In this document: positions 1 through 17,245 of the stretch, piece after piece | Layout: every line of letters begins with the position of its first letter | How positions within the stretch are numbered: the stretch's first letter is position 1 | Assembly: GCF_008831285.2 (NCBI RefSeq) | Contig: NC_045143.1 | Location: forward strand, 372,001 to 436,000 | Source of the DNA: Nymphaea colorata | Lineage: Eukaryota; Streptophyta; Magnoliopsida; Nymphaeales; Nymphaeaceae | Reading direction: 5' to 3' | Length of the DNA: 64,000 nt | The notes under the pieces: generated by a model | Told to the model about the DNA's origin: nothing | The model's input: only the letters and a program-made list of their open reading frames with translations | Databases searched by the model: none | Translations under genes and position numbers: made by a program

Positions 1-190
1 CTCCTTTCTTTTATTGTTTCAAGTGCAAGTGGATACTTCGACCTATGGAGGTGTAAAAGTTTTTGGGACTGACGTCTGTGAAGTGTGCGTTTTGTGAGCC
101 ATAAATATAGTTGTGGACTCCCATTATGTGCGACATGATGCTTGTCTTATATTAAGAAGCACTTGCAAGATGCTTTGACGCATTAAATAG

Positions 191-256
191 ATCCTTGTTT
201 GATGCATTAAGTTGGACCCTTGTTTGATGCATTAAGTTGGACCCTTGTTTGATGCA
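191..256. repeat. 25-bp tandem repeat, about 2.6 copies
   Basis: Units 191-215 and 216-240 are near identical (CCTTGTTTGATGCATTAAG core) and a third partial unit follows to about 256. No function is apparent. Confidence 0.85.
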
Positions 257-524
257 CTTGCTAGGTTGAACCATCTAATTAGATATGCTTCTGTTCGCCA
301 TGATCCCCATTGTTCTTTGGTGGTTCCAATCTGCTGACCTATAATTGAGCAGTTTAAGTACATGGTCTTATGATGACGCTTACGGAAGGGACACAACAGA
401 GGCACATTCGCTGATCCAATCTCCTTTGACCATCGAAATGTGCCGATGAATAATTGGCAGTTGTTTTTACCATCGACGAACCGAAGCTATGAAACATGAT
501 AAACGGAAGAAAACAGTGCGAGGG

Positions 525-950
525 GCCACGGAATTATGCGCATCATATCAAGTAAACCATTAGACTTTGGTCTTTCTCATGGTTATTGGGGGGACAGTAT
601 CTTACAGTTCCAGAGAACGCTCTGATGTGCAATAGCATGTCGACTTAAACGGATGGAAAAAGGTTTGAAGGACTACGCAATTACGTGCGTCATACCAGGT
701 AAACCATTAGACTTGGTCTTTCTCGTGGTTATCTGGGGAGCAGTATCTTACAGCTCCAGAGAACGCGCTGATGCGCTACAGCACGTCGACTTCGGATGGA
801 AACAGGTTTGAGGGACTACGGAATTATGTGCATCATAACAGGTAAACCATTAGAACTTGGTCTTGAAAATTTGCCCAGTTCTCGTGGTTATCTGGGGAGC
901 AGTGTCTTACAGTTCCAGAGAACGCGCTGATGTTGCTACAGCATGTTGAC
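525..950. repeat. ~145-bp tandem repeat, three copies
   Basis: The landmark GTAAACCATTAGA recurs at 552, 699 and 842, followed each time by a CTCGTGGTTATCTGGGGAGC-like block, a TTCCAGAGAACGC block and a CAGCATGTTGAC-like block. The third copy carries a short extra insert after the landmark. It lies within 1 kb of the 3' end of the RlmN-like gene. No reading frame is shared by the copies. Confidence 0.8.
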
Positions 951-1452
951 TACTTGCGTGAAACCCAAAAACAAATCGGGGACAGGTCTTCGCTTTATTG
1001 TCACCCATTCCAAAAACTGTCCAGAACTGCCAGGGTTCTGAGCTGATGCATCACCCAATTGCTGCACGTGGACAAAAAATATCATCCTTTGCAAGCTTCA
1101 AGTGTGAATGGCTTCATCAGAACATCATAACATCATCTGCACGGAAGAGTTGGAGATGACATAAATCAAAACAATAGCAGGAAAGGGAAGTGCGGCGAAA
1201 CTGAGTCAAGCAGCCCCTATTTCATGAATGCCTTGTGAATTAACGTTCCCTAGTCATTTCTACTCTTCATTAAAGTAACATGATATTATAAAATTAGTAC
1301 GTGAAGTACATCGTTAACTGAAAAAAGAAAGGGAATCTCTGCATGTAACTTATGCCACTCACGTCTTGGCTTGATGAAAACAATTGCCACATGGGATTGG
1401 CTCGCCGCATTGTTCCGGTGTGTAGTCTTCAGGCATTGCAAGATGATTCAGC

Positions 1453-7170
<5,718 letters not shown>

Positions 7171-9250
7171 TGCCACAAACCTTCTTCACTCTCTGTTCAC
7201 CTCCCCTGTCTCCCACGCTTCCCTCCGTTTTTCCTTCCCAGCGGAACAGATTTTTTTGTCGGCCGCGCGTCGTTCCTTGAACGATGAAAAACAAGGCGAT
7301 ATTTTCAAAATATCTTTTTCTAAATGACATATAGGATATTGCTAAAAAGAAAAAACTTTCTAAAACAAATTACAGTTGAAGCTTTAGCAAAATGCATTCA
7401 AATAGCGATGCAAAGGGGGAGCTTATTACTGTTGCTGTAAAGATTGAATGGGGAGGATTCATATTAAAAACGCTCAAATTTGGGGAACTGTTAGTTTTAT
7501 AGAAATAGTTTTTGTTAAGATTTCGTTTTCTAATCAATTCTTGAAACTTTGTCTGTGTATTTGGGGGCACATACCCAAAAGAACCATTTTGCATTCACTC
7601 GCTCTTGAAAATCATCCAAACACACTTCAAACGATTTTTTGGAGACATACAAAATGGAGTTCTGCAGTTTTACTCAGATGTAGGTTTATAAAAATTATGT
7701 AAGAAAAAAATTGAAATTAGTAGCAAAAAACTTTTAAATAAGAAAAAAAATCAACTTGGGTAAAAAGTAACACAAATATTGATTGAGAAATTGGATACAT
7801 CCTTATAATGATATAGCACATATATTATTACAAAAATATATAAAAAATGGATCGAACAAAATACAGGATAAAACTGTTGCAGATTGACTTTGTCCAAGTG
7901 AATGCCCGATAAGCTTGAAAAAGCATGTGAATACAAACTAAGTCAAGTGGAAAATTTTGCATTGTGGCAAACAAACTCAAAAGTAGTGGGCCCTTTGAAA
8001 GTTGAGTGCAGAGCATGTATACCTAGTGGCATTAGGGCATGTTCTGGAGCGCGTTTTTAGCTCGTTTCTTTCATATGAGCGCGGTCTTTGCGTTCATAAT
8101 GGTAGAACCCAATACCTAAGTTGAAAGGTACACCATTCCGAATTAATCTTAAGACGCCCCAAAAAGACCCAGAGGGACGCCCCAAAAAGACCCAGAGGAA
8201 CTGGAGTGAAGGGCCATGCACGAACTTTATTCCCGATACTAAAGTTTTAGAACCTGTTAAAAATTCATGGCACACTTGTTCCCCATTTGTTTCTTCCTAA
8301 TTCAATTTGATGATGGCAGTGACAATTAAAAACAAAAAAAGAAGCAAGGCCATGGCCATCCAGTTGCCATCACAGGACCATCAACTTTTTCTCATAGTGA
8401 TAGCCAGAATTATTGACAACGAAGGCGAGCCAATCCGCTCCCATTATTGCCTCATCAATGGACGATCGAGCCTCAATTATGTGGAAGCAGGTCGCCATTG
8501 ATGTTCAACAAACCCTTCTTTTTTTCTTTTCAAACTTACTAAGATTCGTGAAAAGCTTGCTTCTGAAACACCGAAAACTTGCTTCTCACGTTAAGCTTGT
8601 CGCTATGGCGTGACATAGATTATCCATTCGTTTAAATTTTTGTGCCCTTTTCTGATATCTGATTCTTCTTTAAGGGAAATTGTCATATTCACATGTTCCA
8701 AAACAGAGAACTCTCTCTCTCTCTCTCATCAGCATACAAAGACTGCCAAGGAAAGAACATTCTTCACAATATCGATAATAGACATGATTTTACAGAAGCC
8801 AAAAAACTTACAGATATTATACCCAAAGAGGGAAGGGAGGGGAAGGGGGGTCGATGCCTCCAAGACAGATCAGAACTAGAGACCCAGGAGCAACTACTAA
8901 TTGAAGTACACAGACACCTCATAAGACAACAAATGAGACATCATACCAAGCCTCTCAATCTCCTTTGTGCCTACTATGCAAATGCTGCAAAGGAAACCCC
9001 CAACCTCGTAAATCCTTCTCACTGCTACATACCGAGTTCTAACTATATCAGCAGCATGAACCCCAGAGATGTATATGAAGAAGTAAGAACCACTCATAGT
9101 TCGTACACTGTAGCTGTCCCGCTGGTGTTTCCAAGTCCAGCAAGTAGGGAGACTCTGAGCATAGACAATAGAGGAAAAAAAACTAAAGCAGCACCGGAAT
9201 TTTTCATTCTTCAGGTGCCTAAATGTTGTTTAGTATAATCTCCCTGGGCC
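7171..9250. other. Intergenic: RlmN-like 5' flank and RLCK 3' flank
   Basis: The region separates two genes that both read leftward, so it should hold the RlmN-like promoter (right of 7171) and the kinase 3' UTR (left of 9251). I see no exon with family similarity. A 23-bp direct repeat (GACGCCCCAAAAAGACCCAG core) occurs twice at about 8152-8197. Open frames at 8640-9240 are antisense to the kinase 3' region and show no domain. Confidence 0.5.
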
Positions 9251-12200
9251 TCATGAATACAGTGGTGAATCTGAAGGCCGAGGGTATGGAACTCTGCCAC
9301 CGTTAGCGACATCAGAAGACCGTTGGTTCTTCTGAGCAGGTGCTGCGTTGTGGTGCCGCTTTTCTCTTCTGTGTTCTGACTGAGGGAGTTTGGGTGTTAT
9401 TGGTTCCTGTAATTGCTCTAGATCTACCACAACTTCAGCCATGGTGGGCCTAAACTTTGGCTCCAGAGATAGGCACTGGAGTGCGAGTGCTGCAACTTTG
9501 TGAACAGACTTCATGTTGTACTGGCCTTGCAGCCGGTTATCGAAAACATGAAATAGCCTGCGCTTGCTGTTCAAATAAGGTTTGGCCCACTCCACAAGAC
9601 TGTGCTCTCCAGGAGGCCGGTTCTTATCCACTGAACGTCGTCCAGATAGCATTTCTAGGATGACCACCCCGAAGCTGTATACATCACTCTTTGTAGATAG
9701 ATGGCCTTGAAAATTAGATAAAGCAGGTGCATCAGAATAAGATAAAAACAGCTCTCTCTCTCTCTCTCTCTCTCGTGTGCACCAAAACAGTTGAAGGTAC
9801 CTGTGGCAAGGTATTCAGGGGCCGCATATCCATATGTCCCCATGACCCTTGTTGATACGTGTGTCTTACCATCAGCAGGACCATCTTTTGCCAGCCCAAA
9901 GTCAGAAAGCTTGGCATTATAGTCCTGTATAATGTTAAATAAAGGGCAAGCAAGAATAAGAAGGATGAAACAAACGGAGAAAAGGTATAGAAGCACATAA
10001 ACGGAGATCTAGATGGGCAATTCATACCGAGTCCAACAATATATTTGATGTCTTAAAATCACGATAAATTACTTTAGTTTCAGCACTATGCAGAAAGGCA
10101 AGTCCTTTTGCAGCCCCCAGAGCAACTTTCATCCGAAGGTTCCAAGGAAGTGGCTGGAAGTATGTCCCCCCTGAGCATGAACGTTCAAAATGATACAATG
10201 AGTTCCAGAAAAGGAAAAGAGACATAATCGGAAATAATGATCTATGCATTGAGCTCTTGGAATTGAATTGCTAACACTGATTTAACGACTAAAAACTAAA
10301 AAGATTTTCAACATCCACAGGTTTCTTTCATGCATCCTTAATATCATAAGATACTTTTTTCTTTTTCTCTCTGTTTGGTAGTTTTATCTTACAGCAAAAG
10401 ACTCGAGGTAACTGACGGGGAAATTCTTATTCAAACTACAGTTGTCTCAGATGGAGTTATTTTTAGTTTCCGACTGTTGACTAGTGACACAAATCAGGCT
10501 AATCATTTTAAAGAAGGGTTCCCAAATTTTGATGAAGATTACAAAATCCCCACTGCAAGAACACCCATGAAGTAAAGGGAAGAATTTATAAAGCAGCTTA
10601 TCTACGAAATAGTCCACGCTTTGTACCAATCAATAAAACATTCCATGCAAAACATGGAGAACAGAACTATAACTCAAAGCGCGTCCTTAATCAAACTGCA
10701 GTTGCCGGTGCTGTTATATAGAACACATAGAGGGCCGGTATTATGCACTAGAAGATGAGGAATAACTCACTCCTGAAAAGATGATTTTCCAAACATCCTC
10801 GAAGCATGAACTCGTAAACGAGTAAACGCTGATCATCTTCCAGACAATAGCCAATGAGTTTCACCAAATTTGGGTGAGAGAGCTGTCCCAAATAGTTCAC
10901 CTCCGCCTGCAGGCTCGCAGACATAGCACAAATAAGAAAGCCAATTTATTTAATTACGACGTTCACTGAATAAGCAAATAGATAACAAGTAACATAATTC
11001 TTTCACGCTTTTTATGAACCCTTTGCACCATGGTCGATAATGTTTTGACTCACCAGCCACTCCCTGTGACCCTGAAGCCCCTCCTGATTAAGTCTCTTCA
11101 CAGCAATGGCCAAGCCAGTTCCCGGTTTGGTTGCTGCCAAAGAATTTACATCAATCCAACCTTTGAATACTGAACCAAAACCCCCTTCTCCCAGAACAGA
11201 ATCGGGCCGGAAGTTCCTGGTTGCAGCCTTCAGATCTGAGAAACTGAAGCTCTTCAAGTTTGACGCTTGCAATATCTCGCCCTCGCTTCTTGGAGTCTGA
11301 GGTGGAGCAGTAGATGCTGAGGAAAACTTGCTTAAATTGCTAACGTCTGTCCCATCTCTGCCACACGATTTTGATGAATTGGCACCTTAACAGAAAACGG
11401 CAAAACGAGAGCACTCAGTGATTAGGAAGATACACGAATGACGACCCCTACTATAAAATTAAGCCAATCCTCGACCGTTGACGTAGCAAAAAAACTAACT
11501 AAGAAACTATACTCAACCATCACCAAAAAACAAAAAACCACAGTTAGGCTAGAAAGAGATTCCGTTGAAAAGAAAAAAATGCAAAAATTGCAGGACGAAA
11601 GACAGGGTAGTGAATAAGGTTAACAAAAGAATCAGGTTATTCTTAATTCACAAAGACTCTATATATTGTTTGCGAAATGTGATTGACTTGGGGAAACAAG
11701 TACTGTATAGCCTTGCCAATTTTAAACAATACGGGAAGAGAATAAGAAGACAAAGTAGACCAAAAAGTTCAGCTCTTTATAAACGTGATCACATTGAGAA
11801 GTTTTTTTTTTTTTTTTTTTAAAGAAAAAGAAACCATAGCCGTAGCCAGTTAGGGCCACAGACAGTCGCAACTAAATCTGAACAACCATGCGTAAGATGA
11901 AGAACAAAATATTCCTCTCAGAAAATGAAGCGAGTCGATTTGAAACATAAAGCGTCTAACAAAATTCCATCAAATGCGAAACTCACGCAAGTACTTATAA
12001 TCTTTTTCGACATTAACCAAAAAAATGGTACAACTGAAACGAAGAAGGATCAGCACGCGACTACCTATCTGTTAAGAAGGCGACGAAAGTGACGCTCAAG
12101 TTTTGCAGAGAAACCCGTATAGCTACATAGCAGTTCCGACGGTCCCTTTGAATGAATTGGTTAAGCAAGAAACCTAAGAAGAATTGTTTCCGTAAAGGTC

Positions 12201-12767
12201 TCGGAGCAAAAACTCCAAAAAAATAAATATCTACAAGAGCGGATTTTTAAGCTAATAATTTTGGTAAAAAAATCCAAGCATTTAAAAAAGGCATTTTTCA
12301 ACTAGTGATCTTGCTCGAAGCTCAAAAATTTCCAAAAATAGAACAGTTATTAACTGCCGATCGTAGATTTTCACAAGAGACCAAACAGTAAACAAGCGCG
12401 CGAAGAATAAGAAGTGATTCTAGATAGAGAAACAGAATAGAGCGGAATAACACAACCAGGCAAGCACTTCCTGTCTGAAGGAAGAATCGTCGGAGATCAC
12501 ACAAAAAAACGGGCCAAGGAAACAAAAACAGAACAAGGGGAAAATTGTAGCCGAGAACTCATTTTGAGGCACGATCGCCAAGAAAACCACTCACAGTTCG
12601 CGCAATTAGTCCAGAAACCACATGTAATTGGGGAACAACAGCCAAAGCAAACGAAGGAAAAGTAACATTAATCCGAAGCTCGACCTAAGGCGCAGCGAAT
12701 TACCTGTAGCCGGGACGCTATGGGACGGGCTCACTGCCTTGATTCTGGCAGTCCAGCAATTCCCCAT
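9251..12767 (-). CDS. Receptor-like cytoplasmic kinase, RLCK-VII/PBL type (6 exons)
   Basis: Exons on the minus strand: 12767-12704, 11385-11054, 10906-10771, 10170-10028, 9924-9801 and 9705-9251, all GT/AG and in frame, giving 417 residues. The N terminus MGNCW has Gly2 for myristoylation and Cys4 for palmitoylation, so it should sit on the plasma membrane. The kinase domain follows a Ser-rich linker: glycine loop [11 protein letters not shown], invariant Lys118 in AVKRLNQ, catalytic loop YRDFKTSN (Asp215, an RD kinase), DFG at 233-235, activation segment ending [11 protein letters not shown] basic, low-complexity tail follows. RLCK-VII kinases relay signals from pattern and hormone receptors; the particular receptor cannot be read from sequence. 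The 1.3-kb first intron is usual for the group. Nearest relatives are probably PBL9/10/11-like, by recall only. It is complete, with no defect. Confidence 0.95.
9754..9776. repeat. (CT/GA)n microsatellite in RLCK intron 5
   Basis: An uninterrupted CT run on the plus strand inside the 95-bp intron between exons 5 and 6 of the kinase gene. Confidence 0.9.
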
Positions 12768-14244
12768 CGCCGATTCACCAGCAGAAGAACATAAGAAGAA
12801 GAAGAAGAAGAAGAACGCAGGATCAGAAGAAAAAGAACAAGCGACCGATAGAAAGCCGCAGAAAATCTAGGGGCTTCGGTCCGCACAGAGGAGGAAGAAG
12901 AGCGAAAGGAGGGCGCACGGGATCCGCGAAGAGGAGAGAGAGAAGGAGACGAAGAACACGCAGGCCAACATCGAGGGCTTTAACGGTCAGAGATGGCGAT
13001 GAGATCCGGATCGGACGGTCCAGAATCAGTCCCTTTGTCCATTTTTTCTACGAGAAGGAGGGGCCAGGGAGGCGAAGAAGCGAGGATTTTTCGCCTTCCA
13101 CCCTTTTTCTTCTGCAAAATTTTAATACTTAAATAATTCCCGAGGAGACTGAGACAGTTGACCCGCTGATGCCATCGATGGCCGCCGGCCTCCTCTTCGG
13201 TCTACTAATCCGCCCAAAAATATCAGCTACATCCTCAAATCGTCACTTATTTCAATGTTTGTCCTTTTTTTTGAAGTATTTATACAAAGTGGACAAAAAC
13301 GGAAACAATTTTTCTAAAAAGTTGTCCAAACATTAATCAAAATATATTGGTCACTTATCAAACAACATATTTTATTTGATTCTCATGGCGTTACGTCTGC
13401 TGGGTCGCATTGATGTGACGCTCAAACTCTAAGTCTAAGTCATATAGGCTGGGTCACATTGATGTGACGCTCAAACCCAAGAGAAGAGAGCAGAAGGGGG
13501 ACACCGGGAGAGAGGGTGCTTCGACCTTTGCCTAGCGGCTCTTAAGCTCGCAACAAAAATGAAACAGGTTTTTTCTATATGCATTTTTTTGGCATGAATG
13601 AGCCAACTTGGGTGGCTCCTTTGACGTTAATTTTTTTTTTTTTTTTTTTTAATGTGAATGCTTTTAAGGCCGATTTGTTTAAAAAGTTCAGGCCGATCTT
13701 CAGATGCCACCTTAATCATATACTATGGAAAAGGTTGTACTTATTTATTGGAAGCAAACAGCCAAATTAACGATTATTCACATCCAAATCAACTTGTTAT
13801 AAACTGGAAATATCTTCGATTGTCTCATCATGGACCCCGATTTCATGTGGTTGGTGGTCATCCAAATCACTGAAGCTCACATGGATCAATGATTTATAAA
13901 AAACAAGTTTACCAAGCTTTAGCGAGTCACAGGTGGGCGTTGGCATTAATCAACAAACCTAATCTATTGAGTGCATGCTCAAAGGTGTAAGAGAAGAATG
14001 TGGAGGATTTCAAGTTTAATTAAGACCTTAGATCGGGGTTAGGTCACGTGCATGATTCTAGCTGTCCATGATTTGTCTGGTTTTCTATTAAAATTTTCAA
14101 TGAGCGAGAGGTTAACAATACACCGCCCAAAAGACACCCATTCACTAATTTTTTGCATTTTTTTTTCAATTTTGTCGACTCTCTTTCTATCTTTCACTTA
14201 CACTTAATTGGTCAAGTTCCTATTCTAGAGAGCCAAATGTAGCG
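12768..14244. other. RLCK 5' leader/promoter and gene-free DNA
   Basis: Read on the minus strand, the first ~300 bases upstream of the kinase ATG are CT-rich with TTC runs, as in many plant 5' leaders. No clear TATA box stands out; a weak TATTTAAGTA lies near 13125-13135. A 52-bp-spaced direct repeat (CTGGGTC(G/A)CATTGATGTGACGC) lies at about 13398 and 13450. The rest, including a poly-T tract near 13630, shows no gene. Confidence 0.45.
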
Positions 14245-14695
14245 GTAAACAATGAGCTTGAACTCGAACTCAACTCGTTAAAGCTCAGCTCATGAATGAA
14301 TTAGAGCCGAGTCATTTGCTTAAGGAGTCGAGCTCGAGTTCATGAGTCGACTCGTTCAAATGATGGAGTTGAGTTCGAGCTCAACACGTAACTGCTGAGT
14401 CAAGCTGGAGTCTTAATCAAGTCGATATATTCAATCGAGTTTACGAGTTTGACGAGCCTTAATCAAGTCAAACTCGAGCTCAATGTGTAATGATGAATAT
14501 CAATTCTATTCAAACGAGTTTATCGAGCTTTAATCGAGTTGAGCTCGACCTCACCACGTAACTGTCGAGTCAAGCTCAAGCTGCTTCCGTCGAGCTATTC
14601 TCGAGCTCGAGCCAAGTCAAGCTTGGGGTTTCATTAGTCGAACCAAACTCGAGGGGACTGAACTCGGATTCGAATCGACTCGTGTTCACCTCTAA
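14245..14695. repeat. Diverged CTCGA-rich repeat (block 0 of the array)
   Basis: Dense, irregular copies of GAGCTCGAGTT / GAGTCGA / TTAATCAAGTCG words. They resemble a strongly diverged form of the ~75-bp repeat at 20.4, 33.0 and 38.7 kb, partly in the opposite orientation. Confidence 0.6.
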
Positions 14696-15044
14696 CAAAA
14701 TGTAGCCAAGTTGACGGATCCACTTGGCGGATTTGAACCCTTTTTGCTTACCACAAAATACAAAAAAAACATGGGGAAAGCAGGCATTGGGCATTCATTT
14801 AACATGGTTGAAAGCACGGAATGCAGGAGGTTGACATAATCTTCTTTTCTAAAAATCTGGCTTTTTTGTGGTTCAGTCTGTGCCAATCAGCCGTTCGGGT
14901 TAAAAAAAAAAAAAAAAGGCACGCAATGGAATTTTTTTTGTTCTTGGCAGCGAAGTCGTAAGACAAGAACAATGTATAAACGACAACAAATAAATAATAT
15001 TTTAGAAATCTGTTTACATATCGTTTTGGAAATCTAATTCGATA

Positions 15045-15735
15045 CAATATCTGTACGCAATCAGGGCGCATCGGCCTATATTTGTCGATTTTAAAGTTGT
15101 CTTTTTAAAAAACAATTATTTTTTGTTCATATATATATGTCACGGCTCTCTGTATCAGCGCAACAAGAACGTTTTTGAGTATTTTATGAATTTACCTCAA
15201 TTTATGAAATATTCAATTAACAAAAGTATCAAACTGTTACTGTTCATATAAATCTACCCTATTAAAATAATAGCAATGTGTTACAAAATGGATCTCTTCT
15301 ATTCCCTTATTAAGTTATAGAAATTAGAAACTAGTCGTTAAGTTTGCAAGTTCAATATTTCAAAAACTAAATGAAATTTTGTAGTGAAACAATAATGAGT
15401 TGAGTACTAGGAATGCACATCTTGGTGGGGATCTGCCTAACCCAAACTTATCCTATTAAGTTATTATCAAACTCAGGCTACCTACCTACCTTTTTATGAT
15501 CAGTTCCGCCAGCCAACCCCACATTGTTTTGACAAGTGCCTCAATTTTATTCGCGCTCCCCTCTAGTTTTGCGTGCCATTAGCCGGAATCAAAGGCATGA
15601 CCCCAGACGCCCCATTAATATACTAGAGCAGTGGTAGAGCTAGAAATTTATAAATTGAGAAAAACACACATATGCAATTTTTGAATAAATTAATTGAGGA
15701 AGAAGGGCAAAAAGGTCATTTTCATGTATATAAAC
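15045..15735. repeat. Block 0: diverged copy of the duplicated downstream flank, no gene
   Basis: The stretch matches, in order, the DNA downstream of the small genes: TGTACGCAATCA...GCGCATCGGCC (as at 27182 and 37908), the TCATATATATATGTCACGGCTC block (as at 19682), AATGGATCTCTTCTAT (as at 19857 and 38163) and the TTAGAGCAGTGG-like block (as at 20211 and 38524). The small-gene exons that should precede it are not visible, so this looks like the oldest and most eroded unit of the array. Confidence 0.75.
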
Positions 15736-15816
15736 ATTGTTAAGATTTTCTTGCATCGAATTTTAAGCATGTGAATCCGATATTTGGATCTGAGACTCCA
15801 ACCAAGGTTTCAGTTT

Positions 15817-16202
15817 GGTACTTAGATGAGTTTTTAAGAAGGAAAAGAGGTTCACTTTTCCCTAAGCAAGTGTTTCCTAGTCAGTTTGAATGAGATGGGT
15901 TCATGCCATGAATAATGCATAGGTTTTGATATATATATATGGTACTTAGATGAGTTTTTAAGAAGGAAAAGAGGTTCACTTTTCCTTAAGCAAGTGTTTC
16001 CTAGTCAGGTTTGAATGAGATGGGTTCATGCCATGAATAATGCATAGGTTTTGATATATATATATGGTACTTAGATGAGTTTTTAAGAAGGAAAAGAGGT
16101 TCACTTTTCCCTAAGCAAGTGTTTCCTAGTCAGGTTTGAATGAGATGGGTTCATGCCATGAATAATGCATAGGTTTTGATATATATATATATATATATAT
16201 AT
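15817..16202. repeat. ~124-bp tandem repeat, three near-identical copies
   Basis: Units start at GGTACTTAGATGAG, at 15817, 15941 and 16066. They differ by only a few bases and each ends in a TA microsatellite, longest in the last unit (to about 16202). The near identity points to a recent expansion. Confidence 0.92.
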
Positions 16203-17245
16203 AAACAATCTAAATCGAATGAATAATCAGGTATAATCCACCACCAGGGCGGAAGGAGGGGGGCCTGCCTAGGCCGTGACCCCGCCCCATGTTTAGTTTG
16301 ACCCTATCCAAATAAGCTCGTTCGACCATTTGGCCCGCCCCTCAAAAAAAATCCTTGCTCCCACCAGTGCTTAATATGTGGATCTAGACATCCATCCAGA
16401 TCCAGCCCAAAGACTTCTCCCGCTTCGCTTGCCCATGCATTTCTCCATCAACATTCCTTGCGAAGAAAACGCCCGAAGTTTAAAACACACAAAACAACTA
16501 AACAAGTGGTGAAAAGAAAAAGAAAGCAAGTCAAACGCGCTACCTTTTGAAAATCATAAAAGTTGGACCACTTTTCCAAATTTGATAAAAATTACGGTAC
16601 TCTGTGAAATTTTAATAATTTAGTAAAGCAACTTGTTGACGACGCTGACGCTCCTCAATAGTGGCTTTGTCGGACCTCCAACATCGGGCTCATTCCAGCC
16701 GTTGATTTCGCCCCTCTTGTGTCGATCAGGGCCGTCCGATCTTGAAGGCTCTAGTCTCCGCTTCTTCATCGTCCAAAAGCGAGAGTGCATGCGGTTCCGA
16801 GATGAGACTGAACCGGAGCAGATCTTATCAGATAAGAAACTAAGTTCAAATCTAAGTAAAACAAAATCCAGATCGGATATCCAAATCATAAGGTCCACGA
16901 TCCAATTGACCAAGTTGGTGGCGAGGGTTAGGCTCAAGACCAGGTCTCCCTTTTTGGGCTCGGTTCCAGAAAGAATTGTGGACCCATATTCGCCTGTATC
17001 GGGTCATGACAAAGTCAAGGGAAAGAAGTCAACAGCTTTTTTCTCGGGGCACATGAAGCGGGCCCCAGGGTTAGGCGAAGAATTCGGTCAAGAGGCCCAC
17101 GCTCAGCAGGAGTTGGTATTCACTGGCTGGTTCTAAATCCGGACCCTACACTGGATTAGGCCATAAAGATCATGGATCCAGATCCAGATCCATAACCATA
17201 GCCATCAAAGTTTTGATCTTTTGTGACTTAAGAAGATTGAAAATA
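16203..17245. other. Gene-free stretch with weak similarity to 39.0-39.5 kb
   Basis: A plus-strand open frame spans 16633-17136 (167 codons), but it has no recognisable domain. Short pieces (the CCATACATTT...CAACATTCC and GATATCCAAATC words) recur near 39030-39390, so it may be a diverged copy of the DNA left of the fourth small gene. I do not call a gene. Confidence 0.4.

Larger units (their letters stand above)
1..1452. other. Gene-free flank downstream of the RlmN-like gene
   Basis: I see no convincing coding exon here on either strand. The stretch holds two small tandem repeats (listed separately) and ends in the 3' UTR/flank of the minus-strand RlmN-like gene whose stop codon is at 1453-1455. 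Confidence 0.5.

Noticed and set aside
8693-9238. 181-codon plus-strand open frame
   Set aside because: Antisense to the 3' flank of the kinase gene, begins with a microsatellite-encoded Leu-Ser run and shows no family similarity.
16633-17136. 167-codon plus-strand open frame
   Set aside because: No domain, no intron context, and an overlapping antisense frame of 105 codons; probably chance in a GC-richer patch.
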